Shown here: positions 15,609 through 23,363 of the stretch, in pieces | Layout: each line of letters starts with the position of its first letter | Numbering within the stretch: position 1 is the stretch's first letter | Origin: M55B175 sp964635265 | GTDB taxonomy: Bacteria > Desulfobacterota > Desulfobacteria > Desulfobacterales > Desulfosalsimonadaceae | DNA: 27,324 nucleotides | NCBI GenBank assembly: GCA_964635265.1 | Contig: CAZWNV010000018.1 | Location: forward strand, 1 to 27,324 | Reading direction: 5' to 3' | Made by a program: the position numbers and the translations under genes | Notes under the pieces: generated by a model | Database searches by the model: none | Seen by the model: the letters and a program-made list of their open reading frames with translations, nothing else | Told to the model about the DNA's origin: nothing

Positions 15609-17678
15609 ATGCCAATGTATACGAAGGAAGGGAAATCAATCCAATTGAAAGAGGTGGGTGCAGCAAAAAAGTCCTTTGCCGGTGATTTCGTGGTGGGCAT
15701 TGATACCGGGGGCACCTATACTGACGGCGTGTTGATGGATTATCGCACGCGCCGGGTAGTGGCCTCGGGAAAGACGCTGACCACCCGTGCGAATCTGGCC
15801 GAGGGCGTTATTACCGTACTGAAAATGTTGGAGATTAAAAACCCGGCCAATGTCAAGTTGGTGGGAATCTCCAGCACACTGGCCACCAACTCCATTGCCG
15901 AAGGAAAAGCCCGGGAGGTGGGGTTGGCCCTGATCGGATACGATCCGGAGCTCATTTCTTCCTACGGGCTGGATGCCAATTTTGCCACCCGGTATTTTGC
16001 CTATTTCGAGGGCGGCCACAACTCGCAGGGCGCAGAGAATGCCCCGCTGGACCTGGAGGGTATCAAGGCATGGGTCAGAGAGCATCAGGACAAGGTGGAT
16101 GCCTTTGCTGTCTCCAGTTATTTCAGCCCCCTGAACCCTTCCCATGAAGAGGCAGTATTTGCGGCTATCCGGGAGATCTGCGAAGTGCCGGTGGTGCTGG
16201 GCCACCAGCTCTCCACCCAGATCGACTCCATCAAGCGGGCCACCACAGCCTGTCTGAACGCTTCGCTGGTCGCCGTCATGCAGGAGTTTATTGCAGCGGT
16301 GCAGGAATCCCTGGAAGATCAGGAGATCCACGCACCGCTGATGATTGTCAAGGGGGACGGATCCCTCATGCCCCATGCCGAAGCCGCGGAAAAACCGGTG
16401 GAAACAATTCTCTCCGGTCCTGCCGCAAGCGCGATCGGCGGACTGTTCTTCTCCCGCCATGGCAATGCCCTGATGATCGATGTCGGGGGCACTACCACGG
16501 ATATGGCACTGATCCAGGATTCCCAGATGACCATAACCGATGAAGGCGCCCGGGTGGGCGAGATCAAGACTGCTGTAAAGGCCGCCCGGATCCGTACGGC
16601 CTGTGTGGGCTGCGACAGCCGGATATCATTTGCCCAGGGCGGCAGAGCCCAGGTAGGCCCCGACCGCGTGGTTCCCCTGTGCCGTCTGGCCTCCCAGTAC
16701 CCGAGTGTCAAAAAAACCATTGCCGGTCTCAAGCGCAAGGATCCGAGCACATGGACCCAGAATGATCTGGATTACTGGTTTCTGCATAAACCCATGGATC
16801 CGGAAGCCTGCGGCATAACCGATCCCCAGCATGCGGAACTGATCCGTTTTTTAAATGAATCCCCCCGGAGTCTTACGGAAATATTAAAGGCCATGGGGGT
16901 CTATCATGCGGTTCAGCTACAGGGGGATCCCCTGATCCGCCAGGGTCTGATCGAGCAGGCGACCCTTACGCCTTCGGACCTGCTTCATGTGAATGGGCAG
17001 ATGGACGTGTGGGACGTGGATGCAGCCCGGCAGGCAATGGAGTGCGCCTGCCATATTTATGGCAGAAACCCCAAGCATTTTGTCTCCGAGACCCTGGAGA
17101 TGATCGTGGCCACCATGGTCGAGGAGGCGATCATATTTCTTGCCAGCCAGGAGGATGAAGTGGATCTGCCGGAGATCGTTGACGGGGACTGGGGCCGGTG
17201 GATGGTCGATGAGGCCATCAGCGGCAGCAATGAATATGTTTCCGTAAATGTGGCCAGTCGTTTTCCCGTGATCGGCATTGGTGCGCCTGCCGGCATATTT
17301 GTCAAGAAGGTGGCGGAGACCCTAAAGGCCCCTTTTATCCTCCCGGACCATGCCCATGTGGCAAATGCCGCCGGTGCGGTGGCCGGATCCGTGATGGCGG
17401 ACAAGGAGGCGCTTGTCTACGTGCAGGAAGTTGACGGCGCACACGCCCATATCGTCCAGATCGGCGATGAACGGAACAGTTTTTCCGAATACGAGGAGGC
17501 CTTTGCCTATGCCAAGGCCAAGGTGAAAGAACTCGCGGTGGAAAGCGCTTCCAGCTCGGGGGCCGTGTCTCCGCAGGCAAGTGTCAAGGTGAAAACCGAT
17601 GGCGCCATTGAACGGGTTCAGGCCCGTGCGGTAGGCAACCCCCGCTTGTCGGAGCAATGGGGAACGCTGCCCCGATAG
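15609..17678 (+). CDS. Hydantoinase/oxoprolinase (HyuA)-type ATPase without HyuB
   Basis: This 689-residue protein has the HyuA layout: N-terminal ASKHA phosphate-1 loop GIDTGGTYTD (about residues 30-39), phosphate-2 loop IDVGGTTTDMAL, and a C-terminal APAGIFV...PDHAHVANAAGAVAG adenosine motif. Characterised HyuA/HyuB enzymes open N-methylhydantoin or 5-oxoproline with ATP; HyuB is absent here. HyuA alone is an ATPase of the same fold superfamily as corrinoid activators. Between the MttB pair and the corrinoid activator its role could be (a) release of sarcosine from N-methylhydantoin or creatinine, with a distant partner, or (b) a helper ATPase of the corrinoid cycle. Neither is proven. The start is uncertain between ATG 15609 and ATG 15615. 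Confidence 0.82.
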   Translation: MPMYTKEGKSIQLKEVGAAKKSFAGDFVVGIDTGGTYTDGVLMDYRTRRVVASGKTLTTRANLAEGVITVLKMLEIKNPANVKLVGISSTLATNSIAEGKAREVGLALIGYDPELISSYGLDANFATRYFAYFEGGHNSQGAENAPLDLEGIKAWVREHQDKVDAFAVSSYFSPLNPSHEEAVFAAIREICEVPVVLGHQLSTQIDSIKRATTACLNASLVAVMQEFIAAVQESLEDQEIHAPLMIVKGDGSLMPHAEAAEKPVETILSGPAASAIGGLFFSRHGNALMIDVGGTTTDMALIQDSQMTITDEGARVGEIKTAVKAARIRTACVGCDSRISFAQGGRAQVGPDRVVPLCRLASQYPSVKKTIAGLKRKDPSTWTQNDLDYWFLHKPMDPEACGITDPQHAELIRFLNESPRSLTEILKAMGVYHAVQLQGDPLIRQGLIEQATLTPSDLLHVNGQMDVWDVDAARQAMECACHIYGRNPKHFVSETLEMIVATMVEEAIIFLASQEDEVDLPEIVDGDWGRWMVDEAISGSNEYVSVNVASRFPVIGIGAPAGIFVKKVAETLKAPFILPDHAHVANAAGAVAGSVMADKEALVYVQEVDGAHAHIVQIGDERNSFSEYEEAFAYAKAKVKELAVESASSSGAVSPQASVKVKTDGAIERVQARAVGNPRLSEQWGTLPR

Positions 17679-17697
17679 CGCAGCAGGAAGAGGAGTT

Positions 17698-18165
17698 ATG
17701 ACACTTGAGGAAAGTATCCGGCAGATACTGGAGCAAAACCAGGTTGCCTATGAAGTGATAGCCCACGAGCCGGTTTATACCAATCCGGCCATGGCGCAGG
17801 CCCTGCAGGTGGAAGAATCGGAGACCGTGAAATCCCTGGTGCTCAAGACCCGGGAGAGCCAGATGATCGTGATGGTACTGCCGGGCGATCGCCGTGTGGA
17901 TTGGAAGCGGGTGGCAAAGGCGGCGCAGACCAAAAAGGTGTCCTTTGCCAAGCCTGAAGAAGTTCTGGAGAAAATCGGCTGTGATGTGGGCTGCGTGCCG
18001 CCTTTCGGCCATTTTACAGAAATGCCGGTGTATATGGACAAGGCGCTGGTCAACACCTCCAGTATATACTTCAACCCCGGGGTCCATGACAAATCCTGCA
18101 GGATTGCAGGAGCAGCACTCGAGGAGTTGTGCCGGCCGGTGTATGTGGAAGGCCCGGAACAGTAG
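17698..18165 (+). CDS. YbaK/ProX-family aminoacyl-tRNA deacylase-like protein
   Basis: This 155-residue protein has the YbaK fold pattern: N-terminal YEVIAHEPVYT, the conserved Lys in ETVKSLVLKT (Lys45), VLPGDRRVDWKRV, and a C-terminal VPPFGH...TSSIYFNPG region. Known members deacylate mischarged tRNAs (Cys-tRNAPro, Ala-tRNAPro); many stand-alone homologs have no assigned substrate. AGAGGAG precedes the ATG, 19 bases after the HyuA-like stop, so it is in the same transcript. Its link to the methyl-transfer locus is unclear. Confidence 0.8.
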   Translation: MTLEESIRQILEQNQVAYEVIAHEPVYTNPAMAQALQVEESETVKSLVLKTRESQMIVMVLPGDRRVDWKRVAKAAQTKKVSFAKPEEVLEKIGCDVGCVPPFGHFTEMPVYMDKALVNTSSIYFNPGVHDKSCRIAGAALEELCRPVYVEGPEQ

Positions 18166-18233
18166 CGCGATCGCACGGCTGTTGTGGAGTGGATTTTTCA
18201 ACGCAAGCATAGCGGGAATCGAATGGGTGCATT

Positions 18234-18776
18234 ATGAAACAGGAATTTATTATCTCTGCCGTTGGGCGCAATGTTACAGGCATTGTGGCCGGGGTTTCCA
18301 AGGAAATCTATAACTGCGGGTGCAATTTTGAAGACTCGCGAATGACCCTTCTGGGCAACCATTTCGCCCTGATGATTCTGGTGAGTGCCAGCTCAAAAGA
18401 GATGGGTGATGCGCTATCCGCGGCCTGCGAGCGGCTTGACGGGCAGGAGGGGTTGAAAGTCACGCTTTTCCCTGTGGATGAACCAAAAGGGCCGCAGAGA
18501 GAATCCGAGCCCAACTACGAGGTGCGGGTAAAGGGGGTCGACCGCATGGGCATCGTCTACAGAACGACCCAGTTGCTGGCCTCTTTGAATATCAATATCG
18601 TCGATATGGAAACAAAGATTGAGTCCCGGAAAAGAGATGGGAAGCCCATCTTCCTCATGCGGACGAGCGTGGTTGTCCCCAGGGAAGTCGACGGTGAAGA
18701 GCTTCGCAAGGACCTGAAGTTCTTGGCTGAAGATCTCCAGGAGATGATCTCCCTGACCCGGCTGCCCGGGATCTGA
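18234..18776 (+). CDS. Double ACT-domain protein, GcvR-like
   Basis: This 180-residue protein has two ACT domains: one at about 5-80 (SAVGRNVTGIVAGVSKEI opening) and one at about 93-175 (VKGVDRMGIVYRTTQLL). This is the architecture of GcvR, the glycine-sensing regulator of the glycine cleavage system in Gammaproteobacteria. It has no DNA-binding domain, so it should act by binding a small molecule and a protein partner. Its place in a betaine/dimethylglycine/glycine-related locus with serA makes a glycine or serine ligand plausible, but that is inference. The ribosome-binding site is weak. Confidence 0.78.
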   Translation: MKQEFIISAVGRNVTGIVAGVSKEIYNCGCNFEDSRMTLLGNHFALMILVSASSKEMGDALSAACERLDGQEGLKVTLFPVDEPKGPQRESEPNYEVRVKGVDRMGIVYRTTQLLASLNINIVDMETKIESRKRDGKPIFLMRTSVVVPREVDGEELRKDLKFLAEDLQEMISLTRLPGI

Positions 18777-18865
18777 GCGGCATCGGACGTTCTCTGTTCG
18801 CCGGGGGCCTTGAGCGGCCAAACCTTCATCCCTACACCCGCAGTTGGAAACAATCGGTATCAGCA

Positions 18866-20590
18866 ATGCCAAAACTGACCATATATCCATTACATCAATC
18901 CATTGAGATGCGGCGCGGCGAAACCGTTCGCGACGCTCTTTACCGGGCCGGCGTCGAGCTTGACACCCCCTGCAACGGCCAGGGCATATGCGGCAAATGC
19001 CGGATCCGGGTCGAGAATCCGGAGAATGTGGAGCGGACGCCGCATCCGGATATCACGGAAGAACAGGAAGCTGAGGGCATCCGGCTTGCCTGTCAGCTCA
19101 AGCCCCGCCATGATATAACGGTGCATCTTCTGGAAGGCTATACCCGTGATGAGTACCGAATCCTGGAGGGAGACAGGTACCCGGAGGATGCCCGGGATGA
19201 GGCGGGCTCCGCAAACCCGGACCGGCAGGAGGCGGAGCCGTCCGGCAATCCGGCAGTGCGGATCAGCAAAACGGAAGAGGGCTTCTGGCTGCATTACGAG
19301 CAGCAGGAGCCGGTGCGGCTCGCTGACTGGGAGGAGGGCATGTCCCCCAAGGGGCTGGCCATTGATATCGGGACCACTACGCTGGTGGTAACGCTTCTTT
19401 GTCTGGATTCCTGCCGGGAGCTTTCCACCGCTTCAAGCCTGAATCCGCAGATTCACTACGGCCATGATGTGGTGCGGCGGATTCAGGCCGGTTCCACGCC
19501 GGAAGGCCTTGCAGAGCTTTCCAATTGTGTCCGGGACGGCTTAAATCTTCTTATCGAAGAGGTCTGCTCGGATTCCCGGGTGGGTACAAACGGGATTGTG
19601 GACGTGGTGGTCGGCGGCAACACCACCATGCTGCAGCTTGCCGCAGGCATTGATCCGGAGCCGCTCGGCCGTGTTCCCTTTCGTGTCGGGATTGAGAGCG
19701 GGACGAGCTATCCTGCCTCCCGTTTCGGACTGGACGTTCACCCGCAGGCCCGGGTTTATGTGCCCCCTGTGGTGCATGCCTATATCGGGGCGGATATATC
19801 CGCAGGCCTTCTGGTCTGCCAGGGGTTTTTTGCCCGGGGGCAATCGGTCCTTTTTGTCGATATCGGCACCAACGGAGAGATGGGATTGAATGCCGGCGGC
19901 AGGTATCTGATGACCTCCACTGCCGCAGGCCCGGCCTTTGAAGGCATGGGCCTCTCAAGCGGGAGTCGGGCCCAGATCGGGGCCCTGGAAAGGGTCACGA
20001 CGAACGGCGGACAGATTGCGCTGAAAACCATCGGCAATGCGCCGGTGAAAGGGATCTGCGGCAGTGGTATCGTGGACTTGACGGCAGCCCTGTGGAAAAT
20101 CCGCGTGATTGATGCAACCGGCCGTATGCGCCGACCGCATGAGGCCGACGGCCTGGATCCCGACATCGCTGCCCGTCTTCACGAGATCAACGAGAAGGCG
20201 GCCTTCCATATCGGCGGCAAGGTTTATTTTACCCAGGAGGATGTGCGCCAGGTGCAGCTTGCCAAAAGTGCCATCCGGGCGGCGATCGAAATCCTTATGG
20301 CAGAAGCGCAGGTGAAGGCCGACGAGGTCGATCGTGTGGTCATTGCCGGCGGCTTCGGCTATTCCCTCCGGCCGGAAAACCTGGAAGGAATCGGCCTCCT
20401 GCCCCAGGGGATGGCGCAAAAGGTCTTTTTCGCGGGAAACACCTCCCGGATCGGCAGTGTGCGGCTTTTGCGCAATGTGGCGAACCGCAGATTCCTGGAG
20501 GAGCATATGCAGCAGATGGAGCATATATGCATAGAAACCCGGCCTGATTTTATGGAGCTCTATGTAAGCAGCATGGAATTTTCCTGCTGA
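18866..20590 (+). CDS. ATP-dependent reductive activator of corrinoid protein (RACo/RamQ-like)
   Basis: This 574-residue protein has an N-terminal plant-type [2Fe-2S] ferredoxin domain with C36-x5-C42-x2-C45 and C76, then a linker (about 95-160) and an ASKHA domain. ASKHA motifs are LAIDIGTTT (164-172), NPQIHYGHDV (193-202), GNTTM (251-255), VDIGTNGE (331-338), AGPAFEG (354-360) and the C-terminal VVIAGGFGY. This is the DUF4445/RACo layout. Such proteins use ATP to reduce Co(II) back to Co(I) in corrinoid proteins that have been accidentally oxidised. In related loci (ramQ next to mttB-type genes) it serves the neighbouring corrinoid protein, so the target here should be the 11452-12090 product. 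All four cysteines are present. Confidence 0.92.
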   Translation: MPKLTIYPLHQSIEMRRGETVRDALYRAGVELDTPCNGQGICGKCRIRVENPENVERTPHPDITEEQEAEGIRLACQLKPRHDITVHLLEGYTRDEYRILEGDRYPEDARDEAGSANPDRQEAEPSGNPAVRISKTEEGFWLHYEQQEPVRLADWEEGMSPKGLAIDIGTTTLVVTLLCLDSCRELSTASSLNPQIHYGHDVVRRIQAGSTPEGLAELSNCVRDGLNLLIEEVCSDSRVGTNGIVDVVVGGNTTMLQLAAGIDPEPLGRVPFRVGIESGTSYPASRFGLDVHPQARVYVPPVVHAYIGADISAGLLVCQGFFARGQSVLFVDIGTNGEMGLNAGGRYLMTSTAAGPAFEGMGLSSGSRAQIGALERVTTNGGQIALKTIGNAPVKGICGSGIVDLTAALWKIRVIDATGRMRRPHEADGLDPDIAARLHEINEKAAFHIGGKVYFTQEDVRQVQLAKSAIRAAIEILMAEAQVKADEVDRVVIAGGFGYSLRPENLEGIGLLPQGMAQKVFFAGNTSRIGSVRLLRNVANRRFLEEHMQQMEHICIETRPDFMELYVSSMEFSC

Positions 20591-20600
20591 AGCGGAGGGA

Positions 20601-20633
20601 AAAGCCGCCGCGGGTTGCAGGACAACCGGCTTT
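20601..20633 (+). terminator. Bulged hairpin after the corrinoid activator gene
   Basis: AAAGCC (20601-20606) pairs with GGCTTT (20628-20633), with an inner stem GGTTG/CAACC (20613-20617, 20623-20627) and a CAGGA loop. It starts 11 bases after the stop. There is no T-run beyond TTT. Confidence 0.45.
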
Positions 20634-20676
20634 CCCCGATACCATCAGTATAAAAGTTACTTGGAAATTTGGGACT

Positions 20677-20706
20677 TTGGTTTAGGTGGAAACAAAGTTT
20701 TATTAT
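20677..20706 (+). promoter_or_regulatory. Candidate promoter of methyl-THF methyltransferase gene
   Basis: TTGGTT (20677-20682), an 18-base spacer and TATTAT (20701-20706) in a short AT-rich stretch, just after the hairpin and 24 bases before the ATG at 20730. AAAGGAGAGG precedes that ATG. A TSS at about 20713 would leave a leader of under 20 bases. Confidence 0.35.
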
Positions 20707-20729
20707 ACAAGGAGTAAAGGAGAGGGCGT

Positions 20730-21530
20730 ATGCAAATTGTAGGCGAATTGATCAATTCCAGTCGAAAGCCGATTAAGGCGGCTATAGACGCAGAGGACAG
20801 TGCGGAAATAAAAAAAATTGCAAAGGATCAGTACGAACACGGAGCGGATTTTATTGACGTCAATGCCGGGGTTTATGTGGGCAAGGAATCCGGATACATG
20901 CAGTGGCTTGTCAAAACCGTGCAGGAGGCGGTGGAGACTCCCTGCTGCATAGATAGCCCCGATCCTGCAGTGGTGGAGGCTGCGTTGTCCATTCACAAGG
21001 GTACCCCGATGGTCAATTCCATCTCCCTGGAAAAAGAGCGCTATGATGCGCTGCTTCCGGTCATTGCCGGCACCGATCTCAAGGTGATCGCCCTTTGCAT
21101 GAGTGACAAGGGAATGCCGGAGACAAAGGATGACCGCGTGGCAATTGCCGATGAATTGATTAACAGTCTGGTGAAAAACAACGTGGCTATCGAAAACATT
21201 TATGTGGACCCGCTGGTTCAGCCGATTTCCACCAGTGATTCGTATGGAAGGGAGTTCCTGAATGCCATAGAAGCCATAATGACCGGCTTCCCCGGTGTTC
21301 ATACCATCTGCGGCCTGTCGAATGTTTCCTATGGCCTGCCGGAGAGGAAGTTGGTCAACCAGACTTTTATGGTCATGGCCATAGCCAAGAAGCTGGATGG
21401 GGCTATTATCAATCCCCTGGACAAGCGGATGATGGCCAATATTATTGCTGCGGAGACCCTGATCGGAAAAGATGAATTCTGCTCCAATTATCTGTCCGCA
21501 TATCGGGATAACCGTTTAAATTTGGAATAG
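20730..21530 (+). CDS. mtgA: Methyltetrahydrofolate:corrinoid protein methyltransferase (MtgA/AcsE-type)
   Basis: This 266-residue pterin-binding TIM barrel has the conserved folate-binding positions: D75 (CIDSPDP), N96 (VNSIS), D160 (YVDPLVQP) and N198 (CGLSNVSYGLP). The positions agree closely with those known in the acetogen enzyme AcsE (MeTr). GADFIDVNAG (38-47) is the family N-terminal motif. The enzyme moves a methyl group between a methyl-corrinoid protein and THF. With the corrinoid protein, MttB homologs and activator in this locus, the natural direction would be methyl-corrinoid to THF, feeding the Wood-Ljungdahl pathway. The alternative is AcsE itself acting on the CFeSP, but no acs genes are present here. 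It has its own candidate promoter. Confidence 0.9.
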   Translation: MQIVGELINSSRKPIKAAIDAEDSAEIKKIAKDQYEHGADFIDVNAGVYVGKESGYMQWLVKTVQEAVETPCCIDSPDPAVVEAALSIHKGTPMVNSISLEKERYDALLPVIAGTDLKVIALCMSDKGMPETKDDRVAIADELINSLVKNNVAIENIYVDPLVQPISTSDSYGREFLNAIEAIMTGFPGVHTICGLSNVSYGLPERKLVNQTFMVMAIAKKLDGAIINPLDKRMMANIIAAETLIGKDEFCSNYLSAYRDNRLNLE

Positions 21531-21542
21531 ATTATTTTGCAC

Positions 21543-21574
21543 GTCCGGGCAGCCGGGGATGTGCCTGCCCGGAC
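21543..21574 (+). repeat. Perfect hairpin just before the serA ribosome-binding site
   Basis: GTCCGGGCAG (21543-21552) pairs with CTGCCCGGAC (21565-21574), 10 bp around a 12-base loop. The serA Shine-Dalgarno AAGGAGG begins two bases later at 21576. It could separate the mtgA and serA messages or modulate access to the SD. Confidence 0.5.
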
Positions 21575-21589
21575 CAAGGAGGTATGAAG

Positions 21590-23173
21590 ATGAAAGTACT
21601 GGTAAGTGATAAACTCGGCGATGCCGGAATCAAGCTGATGGAAGAGGCGGACGGCATCGATGTGGACGTAAAGACCGGGCTTTCTCCTGAAGAACTCAAG
21701 GAAATCATCGGCGAATATGATGCGCTTGTGGTCCGCAGTGCCACCAAGGTAACCGACGACGTGCTGGAGGCGGCCACCAATTTGAAAGCCATCGGCCGGG
21801 CCGGGATCGGAGTGGACAACATTGATGTGGAGAGCGCCACAAAGCGCGGCGTTATTGTGATGAACACGCCAACGGGCAATATCGTCACAACGGCCGAGCA
21901 TGCCATTGCCATGATGATGGCCCTTACCCGCAATATCCCCCAGGGTACCGCCTCCCTGAAAGCGGGGCGGTGGGACAAGAAGAAGCTGCAGGGCCGGGAG
22001 ATTTATAACAAGACGCTGGGCGTGATCGGTTTCGGCAAGATCGGCTCCATCGTCGCCAACAGGGCTCGCGGCCTGCGCATGCAGGTAAAGGTCTACGATC
22101 CCGTGGTAACCCCCGATAAAATCGAGAAAGCCGGCTGCAAGAGCGTGTCGCTGAAAGAGCTCTTCAGTTCCTCCGACTATATCAGCGTGCATGTGCCGAA
22201 GTCCAAAAAGACCACCGGGCTTATCAACAAAAAGGCCTTTGAACAGATGAAGGACGGGGTGATGCTGATTAATTGCGCGCGCGGGGGGATTGTGGACGAA
22301 GATGCCCTGTATGAGGCCATGCAGTCCGGCAAGGTGGCAGGAGTAGCCCTGGATGTTTTTAATACCGAGCCCCCTCCGGAGGATTACAAGCTGCTCCAGC
22401 TTGACAACCTGATTGCAACGCCCCACCTGGGAGCCTCCACGGCAGAGGCACAGACCAATGTGGCCGTGATGGTGGCCAATCAGATTATCGCCTATCTCAA
22501 TACCAATACTGTGGAAAACGCAGTGAATACGCCGTCTGTATCCGGCGAGGATCTGGAGCTGCTCAACCCCTTTCTTTTTCTGGCCGACCGGATGGGCCGT
22601 CTGCAAGCCCAACTGATAAGCGGGCATATCAAGGAAGTCAAAATTGAGTACAACGGCAATTTTGAAAACATGGATTTAAAACCCGTTTCCACCGCCTTTC
22701 TGACCGGCCTGCTGGACCATCTCTCCATGGAGGATGTCAATACGGTCAATGCTCCGTTTCTGGCCAAGGAGGACGGTATCAAGGTTTCCGAGTCCACCAG
22801 CGAGGAGGCGATGGAGTATAACCATCTGATAACCATGGAGGTGGTTAGCAGCGAGATGAGCAGCATGGTCAGTGGAACCGTTTTCGGCAGAAATTATCCC
22901 CGGGTCGTTAAAATTAACGATTTTCGCCTCGAAATGAAGCCGGAAGGTTACCTGACCCTGATTCACAATTTAAATATTCCGGGGGAAATCGGGAGCATCG
23001 GGACCCTTCTGGGAGAGAACCAGGTAAACATTTCCAAGATGACCGTTGGCCAGGAGCCGGACGGGGAGCGCAATATCGTATTCCTGAGAACGGATTCATC
23101 CCTTTCAGAGGAACTGCTCGAGCAGCTCCGCGATCTTCCCATGGCCAAATCGGTGATTTATCTGGAGCTTTAA
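21590..23173 (+). CDS. serA: D-3-phosphoglycerate dehydrogenase
   Basis: This 527-residue long-form SerA starts at ATG 21590 (AAGGAGG seven bases upstream; an ATG at 21584 is too close). It has the substrate-binding N-terminal segment with GRAGIGVDN, the NAD motif VIGFGKIGSIVA, NCARGGIVDE (catalytic Arg region), FNTEPP (Glu) and TPHLGAST (catalytic His). A middle ASB domain follows, and a C-terminal ACT domain at about 450-527 (LIHNLNIPGEIGSIGTLLG) is where serine inhibits related enzymes. It oxidises 3-phosphoglycerate as the first step of serine and glycine synthesis. It follows mtgA by about 60 bases, which places serine/glycine and THF metabolism with the methyl-transfer locus. Confidence 0.96.
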   Translation: MKVLVSDKLGDAGIKLMEEADGIDVDVKTGLSPEELKEIIGEYDALVVRSATKVTDDVLEAATNLKAIGRAGIGVDNIDVESATKRGVIVMNTPTGNIVTTAEHAIAMMMALTRNIPQGTASLKAGRWDKKKLQGREIYNKTLGVIGFGKIGSIVANRARGLRMQVKVYDPVVTPDKIEKAGCKSVSLKELFSSSDYISVHVPKSKKTTGLINKKAFEQMKDGVMLINCARGGIVDEDALYEAMQSGKVAGVALDVFNTEPPPEDYKLLQLDNLIATPHLGASTAEAQTNVAVMVANQIIAYLNTNTVENAVNTPSVSGEDLELLNPFLFLADRMGRLQAQLISGHIKEVKIEYNGNFENMDLKPVSTAFLTGLLDHLSMEDVNTVNAPFLAKEDGIKVSESTSEEAMEYNHLITMEVVSSEMSSMVSGTVFGRNYPRVVKINDFRLEMKPEGYLTLIHNLNIPGEIGSIGTLLGENQVNISKMTVGQEPDGERNIVFLRTDSSLSEELLEQLRDLPMAKSVIYLEL

Positions 23174-23186
23174 TCTCCCCGGTACG

Positions 23187-23214
23187 CCGGGAGCTGCAGC
23201 CCTGCAGCTCCCGG
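23187..23214 (+). terminator. Near-perfect palindrome after serA
   Basis: CCGGGAGCTGCAG (23187-23199) is the exact reverse complement of CTGCAGCTCCCGG (23202-23214), with two bases between. It starts 14 bases after the serA stop. There is no T-run. It would fold as a 9-bp stem with a 10-base loop or a longer one, and is probably a 3'-end hairpin. Confidence 0.5.
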
Positions 23215-23363
23215 ACGGACCTGCCTGCCCTGCCTCTACAGGCCTTGGCCTTTGATTTTTGGCCTGCGATCTGTTAGGGGAAAAAGGAAGTTTGGCGGGT
23301 GTGCGTTTTTTTGCCGGGAGACCCCGGAACCGGAGAAAACAGGAAAAACAGGAGGCTGACTGG

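Noticed and set aside
21488..22627. Minus-strand ORF of 379 codons opposite serA and the end of mtgA
   Set aside because: Antisense to highly conserved SerA motifs.
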